A stretch of DNA of 64,000 nucleotides from JACQAP01 sp035548375 (GCA_035548375.1 DASZTG010000069.1:1-64000), one strand, 5' to 3'; shown: positions 51,361-60,193, counted from the stretch's first letter. Translations and numbers: made by a program. The notes: a model not told the origin generated them from the letters alone.

Positions 51361-52926
51361 ATGTTCATTTTCGAACTCGTGATCGCGCTGCTGCTGGTCG
51401 GTGCGATTCTTTCGCTCTGGGCGGAACGGGTGGGGGTGCCGTATCCGGCGCTGCTGGCCTTCGCCGGCGCCGCCCTTGCCCTGGTGCCGGGCATGCCGGA
51501 AGTCGCCCTGGATCCGGACCTCGCGCTCGCGCTGTTCGTGGCGCCCACGCTGCTCGATGCCGCCTACGACGCGTCGCCGCGCGATTTGCGCGACAACCTG
51601 GTCCCGGTGGTGAGCCTGGCACTCGGCGCGGTCGCGGTCACCATCGCCGCGGTCGCCTGGATTGCGCATGCGGTGATGCCCGACGTGGGGTGGGCCGTGG
51701 CGATCACGCTCGGTGCGATCGTGTCGCCTCCGGATGCCTCGGCTGCCGCGGCGATACTGCGGCGCCTGCAGCTGCCGCATCGCATGACCGTCATCCTCGA
51801 AGGCGAAAGCCTGTTCAACGATGCGGCCGCGCTACTTGTCTATCGGCTGGCGGTGGGCGCGACGTTGACCGGCAGCTTCTCGGGATGGACGGTGCTGCCG
51901 ATGCTGGTGCTGACCGCCGGCGGGAGCATTGCCGCGGGCATCCTGCTGGCCAGGCTCTTCGTGAAATTCCTGGCAGGCATCTCGCACGTTTCCGTCTCGG
52001 TGCTGCTGCAGTTCATCAGCACCTTCGCCGTCTGGATCATCGCCGACCGGGTCGGCCTTTCGCCCATCATCGCGGTGGTGTGCTACGCGATGACGATCGC
52101 GCGCCGCGCGCCGGTGGAGGGCGATGCGCGCAAGCGCATCGTTTCCTTCGCGGTGTGGGAAGTCGTCGTCTTCGTGCTCAATGTCCTGGCGTTCGTGCTG
52201 ATCGGCCTGCAATTGCGCACCATCCTGTCGCGCCTCGACCTGTCGCAGTGGCAGGCGTTCGGGCTGTTTGCGGGCAGCGTCTGCGCGACGGTCGTGCTGG
52301 TCAGGATAGTCTGGTGGATGGCGCACAACACGTTCTCGCGCTGGCGCATACGCCGCGCCGGCCAGCCGCCGGCGGGACGCAAAGGCATGCATCCCACGGT
52401 GGGCACCGGTCTCATCATTTCCTGGTGCGGCATGCGCGGCATCGTCAGCATCGCCGCGGCCCTGGCGCTGCCGCTGCAATTTCCTCACCGCGACCTGATC
52501 GTGCTGTGCGCGTTCTGCGTGGTGTTCTCGACGCTCGTGGTGCAGGGCCTGACCTTGCGCTGGCTGATCGGCGCGGTCGAGGTCCCCAAGGATACGACGG
52601 TGGAAAGGGAAGTCGGCCTCGCCCGTGCCGAAACCGCGCGCGTCGCGCTGCGCACCCTGGGCACCGATGCGGCAGGCGCAAAGGCGCTGCGTCGCGAATA
52701 CGAATCGCGGCTGGCGTCCGGCGAAAAACAGGCTGCCGGGGGCAAGCCGGATCCCGCGCCGCCGGTGTCGTCGATGCAGCGCGAAGCCGTGGAGACGCAG
52801 CGCCAGGTATTGCTCGACCTGCGCGCACGGGAGGTCATCGGGGACGCGGCATTCCAGGCGGCACAGGAAGAACTCGACCTGCTGGAGCTCACCGCGGATC
52901 CGCGCCTGCGCTCGAACGAGCGATAA
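51361..52926 (+). CDS. CPA1-family Na+/H+ antiporter
   Basis: A 521-residue antiporter with 11-12 helices from residue 1. Motifs include VSPPDASAAAAILRR (helix with the acidic substrate-site residue in the NhaP/NHE type) and ILEGESLFNDAAALLVYR. The soluble C-terminus (about 390-521) is helical and charged and may regulate. It exchanges Na+ (or K+) for H+ across the inner membrane. ATG 51361 is the first Met before helix I. The C-terminal Arg-rich end is typical of such proteins in Betaproteobacteria. Confidence 0.9.
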   Translation: MFIFELVIALLLVGAILSLWAERVGVPYPALLAFAGAALALVPGMPEVALDPDLALALFVAPTLLDAAYDASPRDLRDNLVPVVSLALGAVAVTIAAVAWIAHAVMPDVGWAVAITLGAIVSPPDASAAAAILRRLQLPHRMTVILEGESLFNDAAALLVYRLAVGATLTGSFSGWTVLPMLVLTAGGSIAAGILLARLFVKFLAGISHVSVSVLLQFISTFAVWIIADRVGLSPIIAVVCYAMTIARRAPVEGDARKRIVSFAVWEVVVFVLNVLAFVLIGLQLRTILSRLDLSQWQAFGLFAGSVCATVVLVRIVWWMAHNTFSRWRIRRAGQPPAGRKGMHPTVGTGLIISWCGMRGIVSIAAALALPLQFPHRDLIVLCAFCVVFSTLVVQGLTLRWLIGAVEVPKDTTVEREVGLARAETARVALRTLGTDAAGAKALRREYESRLASGEKQAAGGKPDPAPPVSSMQREAVETQRQVLLDLRAREVIGDAAFQAAQEELDLLELTADPRLRSNER

Positions 52927-52974
52927 ATTTCGGGGCGCCGCGGCACCCGCGGCTCGCCACGCGGTCGAACCGGC

Positions 52975-53517
52975 ATGGATGTACGCCGTTTTCTCGCGGC
53001 TGGAACCGCCTTACCGCTGGTCTGGATTGCGCAATTCGCGATGGCCGACAGCATCGCCTTGAGCGGCGGCGCCGGTAACGATGCCAACATCGCCGGCTTG
53101 ACATGGCAGATCGACAAGGATGATCCGTTGAAGCAATTTCGCGAATCCGAGCTGACCGGCCATCTCGAGTTCGGCCTGGGCTATGTGCAAAGCCGCGCGC
53201 CTGCCCAGGACAACAACGCGGTTTCCGCCATCGGCGCGACGCCCGTGCTGCGGCTGGAGAGCTCGGACGGCATCACCACGCCATTCGTGGAAGGCGGGAT
53301 CGGCGTGCGATTCCTGTCCGACACGCATATCAGCGACACCCGCACCACGAGCACGGCATTCCAGTTCGGCGAACTGATCGGCGGAGGCGTGCGTTTCGGG
53401 CCGGCGCAATCGATGGAGGTCGGCGTGCGGCTGGAGCATGTCTCCAACGGCGGCATCAAGAAGCCGAACGACGGGCTGACGTTCGCGGTGCTGCGGCTGG
53501 CCTACCACTACAACTGA
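52975..53517 (+). CDS. pagL: Lipid A 3-O-deacylase (acyloxyacyl hydrolase, PagL)
   Basis: A 180-residue outer-membrane beta-barrel with a signal peptide (cleavage near QFAMAD). The catalytic His-Ser pair and the conserved Asn are visible in RLEHVSNGGIKKPN (about 152-165), as in PagL. The barrel begins SIALSGGAG. PagL removes the 3-position acyl chain from lipid A and so alters outer-membrane permeability and host recognition. It precedes pssA by 11 bases, which gives a lipid-related pair. Confidence 0.88.
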   Translation: MDVRRFLAAGTALPLVWIAQFAMADSIALSGGAGNDANIAGLTWQIDKDDPLKQFRESELTGHLEFGLGYVQSRAPAQDNNAVSAIGATPVLRLESSDGITTPFVEGGIGVRFLSDTHISDTRTTSTAFQFGELIGGGVRFGPAQSMEVGVRLEHVSNGGIKKPNDGLTFAVLRLAYHYN

Positions 53518-53528
53518 AAGGAATCCGC

Positions 53529-54164
53529 ATGAAGCGCGACCTGGATGGATTGCCGCGGCACTTCTCGATGATCCGCGGCATGCACCTCGCCGATGTATTC
53601 ACGCTGGGCAACGCGGCGTGCGGCATGGCGGCGGTTTTTTGCGCGATGGCCTATCTTGCGCAGGCGTCGACCGGCTATTTCTTCGCGGCGAGCGCGCTGG
53701 CGCCCGTCGCCTTCATATTCGACGTGCTCGACGGGCGCATCGCTCGCTGGCGGCATACCCATTCCGCGCTCGGGCGAGAGCTGGATTCGCTGGCCGACGT
53801 CATCTCGTTCGGCGTGGCACCCGCGGCCCTGGGCTATGCGGCAGGGCTGCGCGGCGGATGGGACTGGATCGCGCTGCTCTATTTCGTCTGCTGCGGCGTG
53901 AGCCGGCTCGCGCGCTACAACGTGACCGCGGAAAGGCTTTCGGGCGGTGCGGACAAGGTGAAATATTTCGAAGGCACGCCGATTCCGACCAGCGTCGCGC
54001 TGATCGCCGTGCTGGCCGCCGCGGCGTGGCAGGATCGGTTGGGCGTCGATCTATATGGCGATGTGTGGCAACTCGGTCCGGCGGACCTGCATCCGCTGGC
54101 GCTGCTTTTCGTGCTCTCGGGCACGCTCATGATCAGCAAGACGCTGCATATTCCCAAGTTCTAG
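53529..54164 (+). CDS. pssA: CDP-diacylglycerol-serine O-phosphatidyltransferase
   Basis: A 211-residue CDP-alcohol phosphatidyltransferase. The signature DG-x2-AR-x8-G-x3-D-x3-D is intact (DGRIARWRHTHSALGRELDSLAD, about 66-89), and LADVISFGVAPA follows as in PssA rather than PgsA. Six membrane helices are predicted. The enzyme attaches serine to CDP-diacylglycerol to make phosphatidylserine, the precursor of phosphatidylethanolamine. It begins with an ATG 11 bases after the PagL stop and is likely co-transcribed. Confidence 0.88.
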   Translation: MKRDLDGLPRHFSMIRGMHLADVFTLGNAACGMAAVFCAMAYLAQASTGYFFAASALAPVAFIFDVLDGRIARWRHTHSALGRELDSLADVISFGVAPAALGYAAGLRGGWDWIALLYFVCCGVSRLARYNVTAERLSGGADKVKYFEGTPIPTSVALIAVLAAAAWQDRLGVDLYGDVWQLGPADLHPLALLFVLSGTLMISKTLHIPKF

Positions 54165-54351
54165 CGAGCGGTAATTCTTGCTCCCGGGTTTGCAAGCTCG
54201 CCCCCGATGTCGCGGAACAATCGGCAGATTGCGCACGATTCGGCCTTTCTCGGCCGGCTCCGGTTCGAAAGCAATGCTTGCTGGCTTGGCAACGTTCTTG
54301 CAGGCACGCAGGGCAAGCCAGCGCATCGGCGCGTCGCAAACGGAGCAAATC

Positions 54352-55272
54352 ATGAAGCAGGAAATTGCGGAACCGGCCGTGGCCGAGGTTGCGGACCGGC
54401 CGCTGGATGAGCCCAGGCCGCCGTTCCCCGTGCAGCACCAGGACAGTCCCGGCCTCGAGTCGGAGCTCGATCCGGCGCCGCGTTACCAGGCCGAACAGTA
54501 CCGGCCGGCGGGCAAGCTTCGCGGAAAGGTCGCCTTGATCACGGGCGGCGACTCCGGCATCGGGCGCGCCGTCGCGACCATATACGCGCGTGAAGGCGCG
54601 GCGGTGGCGATCAATTTCCTCGCGGAAGAGCAATCGGACGCGGAAGTGACCCAGTCGGCCGTGGTGGAACAGGGCGTCGAATGCCTGTTGATGCCTGGCG
54701 ACGTGGTCACGCAGGGTTTTTGCCTGCATCTCGTCGAGGAGACCGTGCGGCATTTCGGCCGGCTGGACATCCTCGTCTCCAACGCGGCGCACCAGCGGCG
54801 CAAGCAGGGCATCGAAGAACTGACCGACGAGGAACTCGAATACACCTTCCGCACCAACATCTATTCCTACATCCGCCTGGCGCGGGCGGCGATCCCGCAC
54901 ATGAAACCGGGCAGCGCGATCATCGCGACGAGTTCGGAGACCGGCATCCTCGGGTCGGAGAAGCTGCCCGATTATTCCGCGACCAAGGGCGCCATCAACG
55001 CATTCACGAAGACGCTGGCGCAGTCGCTGATCCCGAACGGCATACGCGTGAATGCGGTTGCACCGGGACCGGTATGGACGCCGCTGAATCCCTCCGACGG
55101 CGGACTCAGCGCGGAGGACGTCGCGAACTTCGGCGGGAAAAACCCGATGGGACGCCCGGCGCAGCCGGAAGAACTGGCGCCGGCCTACGTGTTCCTGGCG
55201 TCGAACGCCGATTCATCCTATGTGACCGGCACGGTACTGCAGGTCATGGGGGGCGAAACATCGGGCGGGTAA
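54352..55272 (+). CDS. Short-chain dehydrogenase, YghA-like
   Basis: A 306-residue SDR with a 50-residue Pro/Glu-rich N-terminal extension typical of the YghA-like group. The Rossmann glycine motif is TGGDSGIG (about 62-69), an N-x-A-x motif ASNAAH follows, and the active site reads Ser then YSATKG (about 205-210). These enzymes reduce aldehydes with NADPH and are stress-associated. The start at ATG 54352 follows GGAGCAAATC. A small basic protein follows 40 bases downstream. Confidence 0.88.
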   Translation: MKQEIAEPAVAEVADRPLDEPRPPFPVQHQDSPGLESELDPAPRYQAEQYRPAGKLRGKVALITGGDSGIGRAVATIYAREGAAVAINFLAEEQSDAEVTQSAVVEQGVECLLMPGDVVTQGFCLHLVEETVRHFGRLDILVSNAAHQRRKQGIEELTDEELEYTFRTNIYSYIRLARAAIPHMKPGSAIIATSSETGILGSEKLPDYSATKGAINAFTKTLAQSLIPNGIRVNAVAPGPVWTPLNPSDGGLSAEDVANFGGKNPMGRPAQPEELAPAYVFLASNADSSYVTGTVLQVMGGETSGG

Positions 55273-55312
55273 ATCCGTCGCGCCAACAAACCACATACAA
55301 GGAGGGCTCGAG

Positions 55313-55543
55313 ATGGCACGTTATGGAAAGAAGGCGGCGAGCAAGGTCAAGAAGGTCATGCGCGAGCGCAAGCAAGGCACATTGAAGAGCGGCCGCTCGG
55401 GCAAGAAGGTCACCAGCCGCAAGCAGGCGATCGCGATAGGCTTGTCGGAGGCGAGAAAGGCCGGTGCCAAGGTGCCGCGCAAGCGCGCGACCAAGACCGC
55501 GGCGAAGAAAAGTCCGGCGCGCAGGAAACCTGCGAAACGCTGA
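55313..55543 (+). CDS. DUF6496 basic protein
   Basis: A 76-residue Lys/Arg-rich protein (MARYGKKAASKVKKVMRERKQGTLKSG...). The core YGKKAASKVKKVMREFKxGTLKSGxSGxKVTxRKQAIAIGLSEARxxGxKVP is the DUF6496 family pattern; an Ala/Lys/Arg tail resembles histone H1-like C-termini. It probably binds nucleic acid. An ACAAGGAGGG site precedes the ATG. It is next to an SDR, and similar small basic proteins often mark stress-related gene clusters in this group. Confidence 0.8.
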   Translation: MARYGKKAASKVKKVMRERKQGTLKSGRSGKKVTSRKQAIAIGLSEARKAGAKVPRKRATKTAAKKSPARRKPAKR

Positions 55544-55551
55544 TACGAGGT

Positions 55552-55896
55552 TCAGGCGCTGGCGCGCTGCCGGCGCATCAGCTTGTCGATGGCATCGTCG
55601 ACGCGCCCATTGGGCTGTACCTGCAGCCAGGCGCTGATGTCGATGACGAGCGGGCGCACGTCATCGAGCGTGGGTTCCTGGATTTTCAGTTGCGCCATCA
55701 GTTCGTCGGCAATGGTGAAGATGAAGCTGCCGGGCGGGGCAATGACCTGCGTGACCAGGGCGATGGCGAGCAGATCCGAGCGGTGGTTTTCGCCGAACCA
55801 GGGCTTGCCCAGTGCTTCCAACGCCACCAGCGCCGGAAGTTCGGTCCTGATCGGATTCTTGATGCCCAGGGGCAGCAGCCGTCTCTTCTTGTTCAT
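55552..55896 (-). CDS. Hypothetical protein, 114 residues
   Basis: The ORF from ATG 55896 encodes a soluble protein that I do not recognise. It starts MNKKRRLLPLGIKNPIRTELPALVALEAL and has alternate helices with LAIALVTQVIAPPGSF and DDVRPLVIDISAWLQVQ. Ribosome site is weak. It converges with the DUF6496 gene (9-base gap). Its codon use looks like its neighbours, so it is probably real, but no function can be assigned. Confidence 0.55.
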   Translation of the reverse strand: MNKKRRLLPLGIKNPIRTELPALVALEALGKPWFGENHRSDLLAIALVTQVIAPPGSFIFTIADELMAQLKIQEPTLDDVRPLVIDISAWLQVQPNGRVDDAIDKLMRRQRASA

Positions 55897-55987
55897 CGTG
55901 CTTAACAACGGCCGGAATCGGGCGGGCTTGAGCCCTGGATTACCCCCGCCGGCGGGGATACAGGCGGGTGACCCTGCCGGCCGGTCG

Positions 55988-56026
55988 GAAAAGAAACGCC
56001 CCGTCCGCTTGCACGGACGGGGCGTT
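55988..56026 (-). terminator. Minus-strand terminator after the 27-codon ORF
   Basis: A 13-bp perfect stem (AACGCCCCGTCCG and its complement, loop CTTGCA on the plus strand) is followed on the minus strand by TCTTTTCC. It begins 22 bases after the stop of the mini-gene at 56048, a typical distance. Confidence 0.85.
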
Positions 56027-56047
56027 CGACCTGCCAGGCATTCCGGC

Positions 56048-56131
56048 TCAGGCGCCAGCCGGACTCCTGAATCCTTCGGTTGATCCAGTTTCCGAGTGGT
56101 GCCGGCCGGTATTGCCTTGTTTGATTCGCAC
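56048..56131 (-). CDS. 27-residue small protein with near-perfect Shine-Dalgarno
   Basis: The ORF starts GTG 56131 and encodes 27 residues, beginning MRIKQGNTGRHHSETG and ending SPAGA, Gly/Ser/Arg/His-rich. The ribosome site AAAGGAGGTGATCC matches the complement of the 16S 3' end over about 14 bases, with GGAGG seven bases before the GTG. A promoter-like pair and a dedicated terminator bracket it. It has no hydrophobic segment or cysteine. I do not know a family. The complete unit argues for expression as a peptide or as a small RNA with an extremely strong ribosome site. Confidence 0.6.
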   Translation of the reverse strand: MRIKQGNTGRHHSETGSTEGFRSPAGA

Positions 56132-56163
56132 GGGATCACCTCCTTTCAAAGTTGCCAGGCCCC

Positions 56164-56191
56164 AGTCTAGCAAATCCGGATCGGTTGGCAA
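56164..56191 (-). promoter_or_regulatory. Candidate promoter of the 27-codon unit
   Basis: On the minus strand, TTGCCA and TAGACT lie 16 bases apart, with the start region of the ORF about 40 bases further on. The match is good for a sigma-70 promoter. The transcript would be about 165 bases to the terminator. Confidence 0.5.
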
Positions 56192-56525
56192 CGTGTGCGA
56201 TCCCGCTAGCCTTCTTCGCGCCGCATGCCAGCCGGCCACCGGACACAACGGCCATAGGGAACTTTAAGCCTCATGACGGAATCATTCATTTGCAGGTTCC
56301 CCGGCGACGAGCGGCATGAAAATGGCGGGCGAGGTCGAAAAGGATTCTTCGGCTTGCGGCTGCCGGATATCCTGCCTGCAGCGATGGTTTCTCGTTCGAA
56401 GGGCGGACCATCGATGCCGAAGGCGCGTCCGCCATGCCGTCGAGTGCGCGCGCTTTCGCCGGGGTGCAAGTCATTGCATGGGATTCGAGCCGGTTACCGG
56501 CTTTAACAAACTCAAGGGACAGATC
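56192..56525 (+). other. Gap before the OsmC gene
   Basis: Beyond the promoter candidate of the mini-gene I see no gene here. An inverted repeat GAGCCGG-TTA-CCGGCTT lies near 56487-56503, just upstream of the OsmC ribosome site (AAGGGAC), and could be an operator or RNA hairpin. Confidence 0.35.
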
Positions 56526-56951
56526 ATGATCAAGAAAGCATCGGCAGTCTGGAAAGGTAGCCTCAAGGAAGGCGTCGGGACGATCTCCACGGAGACGGGC
56601 GTCCTCAAGGACGCCCCGTACGGATTCAAGTCCCGCTTCGAGAACGGCAAGGGCACCAACCCCGAGGAACTCATCGGTGCCGCGCATGCCGGCTGCTTCT
56701 CGATGGCATTCTCCATGATGCTCGGGATGGCGGGCCTGACGCCGGAGAAGATCGAGACGCAGGCGGAAGTCACGCTGGACAAGGTGGGCGAGGGCTTCGA
56801 GATCACGGACAGCCATTTGATCGTGCGCGCGAAAATTCCGGGCGCGACGGTGGCGCAATTCCAGGAAATCGCCGCCAAGGCCAAGGCGGGCTGTCCGGTG
56901 TCGAAGCTGCTGAAGGCGCGCATCACGATGGACGCCGTGCTGGAAACCTGA
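56526..56951 (+). CDS. osmC: OsmC-family peroxiredoxin
   Basis: A 141-residue OsmC protein. The two reactive cysteines are in place: Cys57 in AAHAGCFSMAFS and Cys123 in AKAGCPVSKLL, the thiol pair that reduces organic hydroperoxides. ATG 56526 follows AAGGGACAGATC. It is monocistronic with a strong terminator. Family members respond to osmotic and peroxide stress; in this window the osmoprotectant transporter and antiporter give a related context. Confidence 0.9.
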   Translation: MIKKASAVWKGSLKEGVGTISTETGVLKDAPYGFKSRFENGKGTNPEELIGAAHAGCFSMAFSMMLGMAGLTPEKIETQAEVTLDKVGEGFEITDSHLIVRAKIPGATVAQFQEIAAKAKAGCPVSKLLKARITMDAVLET

Positions 56952-56975
56952 TCGCGCGGTCGCATTGCCTCGAGC

Positions 56976-57005
56976 AAAACCGCCGCCCCAGCGCGGCGGT
57001 TTTTC
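56976..57005 (+). terminator. Rho-independent terminator of osmC
   Basis: CCGCCGC and GCGGCGG pair around a CCCAGC loop, extended by A-T pairs, and a T run follows. It lies 25 bases after the stop. Confidence 0.88.
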
Positions 57006-57137
57006 GTTGTACGGGCGATTTCGCGTGCCGGGTACTGGATTAGTTCCGGGCTGATGGCGCAACATCACGGCAACGGTCGAACCGCAATTTCGGGGCGGAT
57101 TTCCACCCGCCCGCATTTTTTTCCTTGGAGCAAGCGC

Positions 57138-58883
57138 ATGGCAAACCAGTTGCTGGTGAAACGCCGGGAGCAGATGTTTCCGAAGCTCTCGGCGAGGCAG
57201 GTCGAACGGTTGAAGGTGCACGGCAGGCTGGTGAATGCCAGGGCCGGGGACGTGCTGGTCGAGCCGGGAGACCGCCCGCGCAAGATCGTCGTCGTGCTCT
57301 CCGGCAGCCTCGACATCCTGTTTCCCGGCCTGCTCGCCGAGCAGCTGATCACCACGCTCGTGGCCGGCGATTTCTCCGGCGAAATGAGCGCGCTGCGCGG
57401 CGTGTCCGGATTCACGCGCATTCGCGCGCGCGAGGACGCCACTGTGCTTGCGATCAAAGAGGACGCGTTGCGCGACCTCGTGCAGACCGACGCCGAGCTG
57501 AGCGAACTGTTCATGCGCGCCTTCATCCTGAGGCGCATGGGCCTGGTCGAGGCCGGCCAGAGCGAAATCGTGCTGCTGGGCTCGCGCTATTGCGCCGGCA
57601 CCTTGCGCCTGCGCGAATTCCTGACGCGCAGCGTCGTGCCCTACGTCTACATCGACGTGGACAGCGATGCGGGCGTTGAAGCGTTGCTGGAGCGTTTCCA
57701 TGTGAGCACCGGCGAGATCCCGGTCGTCATCGGGCGCGGCGGCACGGTGCTGAAGAACCCGAGCCTTCACGAGGTCGCCGAGATGCTGGACATGAATCCG
57801 GCGATGGACGTGTCCACGATCCATGACCTCGTCGTCGTCGGCGCCGGCCCGGCCGGATTGGCCGCCGCCGTGTATGGGGCGTCCGAGGGGCTGGACGTGG
57901 TCGTCGTCGAATCGGGTGCGCCGGGCGGGCAGGCCGGCACCAGTTCGCGCATCGAAAACTACCTGGGCTTTCCCACCGGCATCTCGGGACAGGCGCTCGC
58001 CGGCCGGGCACTGACGCAGGCGCAGAAATTCGGTGCCAACGTCACCATCGCCACGCAGGCAAAACGGCTGCACTGCGAAAAACGGCCTTACCGGCTGGAG
58101 CTCTCGGACGGGCGCTCGCTGCTCGCGAGCACCATCGTCGTCGCCACCGGCGCGAAATACCGGGACATCGAGATCGAGAACCTGCAGAAATTCGTCGGCG
58201 TAGGCGTCTACTACGCCGCGACGAACATGGAGGCGCGCCTGTGCGAGGGCGAGGAAATCGCCATCGTCGGCGGCGGCAACTCCGCCGGGCAGGCGGCGGT
58301 GTTCCTCGCCAACACCTGCCGGCACGTGCACATCATGGTGCGCGCCGACAGCCTGTCGGAAAGCATGTCGCGCTATCTCATACGGCGCATCGAGGAAAAT
58401 CCCGATATCACGTTGCACGTGCGCACGCAGATCGCCGTGCTCGAAGGCAGCGACAAGCTCGAACGCGTCGGCTGGCGCACCCAGGGCAATCCGGAAGTGG
58501 AGATGTGCGACATCGGCAGCGTGTTCCTGATGACCGGCGCGGTGCCGAACACCGCGTGGCTGCAGGGTTGCGTGAAAATGGACGACAAGGGCTTCGTCTG
58601 CACCGGCGCCGACCTGCATCCCGAGCACCTGGATGCCGCGGGCTGGCCGCTGGCGCGCCAGCCCTATCTAATGGAGACGACCTTACCCGGGGTATTTGCG
58701 GTCGGCGACGTGCGCTCCGGCAGCGTCAAGCGCATCGCATCGGGGGTCGGGGAAGGATCGATCTGCGTGCAGTTCGTGCATCGCGCGCTGGCCGAGCTGT
58801 CGGTGGCGTCGCGCGATCGCATCGCGCTGCAGCCCGGCGGCCTGCCGCTCACGCCTTTGCCGGAACCAGTCGCAAGTAGGTGA
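57138..58883 (+). CDS. cNMP-binding, FAD-dependent thioredoxin-reductase-like oxidoreductase
   Basis: A 581-residue multidomain protein. Residues about 20-125 form a cyclic-nucleotide-binding fold. Residues about 140-215 look thioredoxin/glutaredoxin-like (LLGSRYCAGTLRLREFLTR, VPYVYIDVD) with only one Cys. A thioredoxin-reductase-like domain follows: FAD motif VVGAGPAGLAAAVYG (about 232), NAD(P)H motif IVGGGNSAGQAAVF (about 374). In place of the redox CxxC of true reductases it has YYAATNM (about 357-363), so it cannot pass electrons the usual way. The lack of a partner thioredoxin and the cNMP domain suggest a regulated flavoprotein; the electron acceptor is unknown. ATG 57138 follows TTGGAGCAAG. 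Confidence 0.87.
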   Translation: MANQLLVKRREQMFPKLSARQVERLKVHGRLVNARAGDVLVEPGDRPRKIVVVLSGSLDILFPGLLAEQLITTLVAGDFSGEMSALRGVSGFTRIRAREDATVLAIKEDALRDLVQTDAELSELFMRAFILRRMGLVEAGQSEIVLLGSRYCAGTLRLREFLTRSVVPYVYIDVDSDAGVEALLERFHVSTGEIPVVIGRGGTVLKNPSLHEVAEMLDMNPAMDVSTIHDLVVVGAGPAGLAAAVYGASEGLDVVVVESGAPGGQAGTSSRIENYLGFPTGISGQALAGRALTQAQKFGANVTIATQAKRLHCEKRPYRLELSDGRSLLASTIVVATGAKYRDIEIENLQKFVGVGVYYAATNMEARLCEGEEIAIVGGGNSAGQAAVFLANTCRHVHIMVRADSLSESMSRYLIRRIEENPDITLHVRTQIAVLEGSDKLERVGWRTQGNPEVEMCDIGSVFLMTGAVPNTAWLQGCVKMDDKGFVCTGADLHPEHLDAAGWPLARQPYLMETTLPGVFAVGDVRSGSVKRIASGVGEGSICVQFVHRALAELSVASRDRIALQPGGLPLTPLPEPVASR

Positions 58884-60000
58884 TCTCCGATGGTGCGCCG
58901 AAACGCTTCGGCGGCCCCCAATACCCGGTGCCGCGGCTGACGTAGATCCACAGGTCGTCGAGCCGGTGCAGCCCCGCGACGAAGGGCTGCACGAACTTGA
59001 TCGCCAGGTTCCACGGAAAGAACTGCCCGCCGTGGGTGTGTCCGGATAGCTGCAGGTCGTAGTCCGATTTCGCCGCGGTGAACGCGGTGCGGGGCTGGTG
59101 GGCCAGCAGGATTTTCACCGCGGCATCCGCCGGCGCGCCGGCGAGCGCCCGCGCCGGGTCGCTGCGCTGTGCCGGATCGAAGTGGTGGGCGCTGTAGTCG
59201 GTCACGCCCGCGACGATGACAGCTTCACCTTCATGATCGAGCACGGCGTGCTCGTTGAGCAGCACGCGCAGCCCGAGCCGGCGCATCTCGGCGATCCATG
59301 CGTTGGCGCCCGAATAGTATTCGTGGTTTCCCGTCACGAAGTAGGTGCCGTGCCGCGAGGAGAGTCGCGCCAGCGGCGCGGTGTGCGGCGCCAGGCGATT
59401 GACGCCGCCGTCCACGAGGTCGCCCGTCACGGCGACCATGTCCGGATGCAGGGCGTTGACCGCATCGACGATCCTGCCGACGTAGTCGCCCTTGATCGTG
59501 GAGCCGACGTGGACGTCGCTGATCTGCGCGATGCTGAATCCGTCCAGCCTCGCGGGCAGTCCCGCGATCGGTACGTCGACCGTGCGGACGGCGGCACGCC
59601 GACGCGCATTCGCGTAACCCGCGACGGTCATCAGCAGCGCGACACCCGGCACCGCCGCCGCGCTCCAGCGATGCAGCGCCAGCAAGGTTGCCGCATCCAT
59701 GAAATTCCCGCCCGCGGCAAACGCGGCAAAGAGCAGAAGGTCGCGCAGCAGTGTCAGCACCAGCAGCGACGAGAAAAATCCCATCGCTATGAAACCGGCG
59801 CCCGAAAGCTGGTCCGCTATCGGGCTGAGCTTGTTGCGCCTGGCGAACTCGCCGAAAGGCATGACGCAGGCCGAGAAAGCGAGCGCGATGACGACGAAGG
59901 CCGTTCCCCAGTTTCCGTAAGGCATGTCGGGAATGAGGCGCCAGCCCATGTAAAGGTGCACCGCGACGATGATCAGGGCCAGGCGAAGGGAGGTGCGCAT
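58849..60000 (-). CDS. Membrane metallophosphoesterase
   Basis: A 383-residue protein. Four N-terminal helices (about 5-125) anchor it. The calcineurin-like domain (about 150-380) has all motifs: SDVHVG, GDLVDGG, GNHEYY, LAHQPR and SGHTHGGQF, with dinuclear metal ligands. The family cleaves phosphodiesters such as UDP-diacylglucosamine or nucleotide signals; the exact substrate is unknown. The C-terminus overlaps the FAD gene tail by 35 bases (convergent). ATG 60000 begins the first helix. Confidence 0.88.
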   Translation of the reverse strand: MRTSLRLALIIVAVHLYMGWRLIPDMPYGNWGTAFVVIALAFSACVMPFGEFARRNKLSPIADQLSGAGFIAMGFFSSLLVLTLLRDLLLFAAFAAGGNFMDAATLLALHRWSAAAVPGVALLMTVAGYANARRRAAVRTVDVPIAGLPARLDGFSIAQISDVHVGSTIKGDYVGRIVDAVNALHPDMVAVTGDLVDGGVNRLAPHTAPLARLSSRHGTYFVTGNHEYYSGANAWIAEMRRLGLRVLLNEHAVLDHEGEAVIVAGVTDYSAHHFDPAQRSDPARALAGAPADAAVKILLAHQPRTAFTAAKSDYDLQLSGHTHGGQFFPWNLAIKFVQPFVAGLHRLDDLWIYVSRGTGYWGPPKRFGAPSEITYLRLVPAKA

Positions 60001-60193
60001 TGCGAAAAGGAAGGGCAGCCCGGAACGGGCGACAGGAACAAGGTGGGGCCTCCCCGCTTCGCGCGCAAGGGGCGGGCAGGTGAATTTTCAGGCGAGGCCT
60101 TTCCGGCGACGCGGCTCGGATGGCACCTGTATGGCGCCGACATGCCGCCGCGCGCGGACTTCGGTACATAATGCCGGCCAGCGCCCGCATTGC

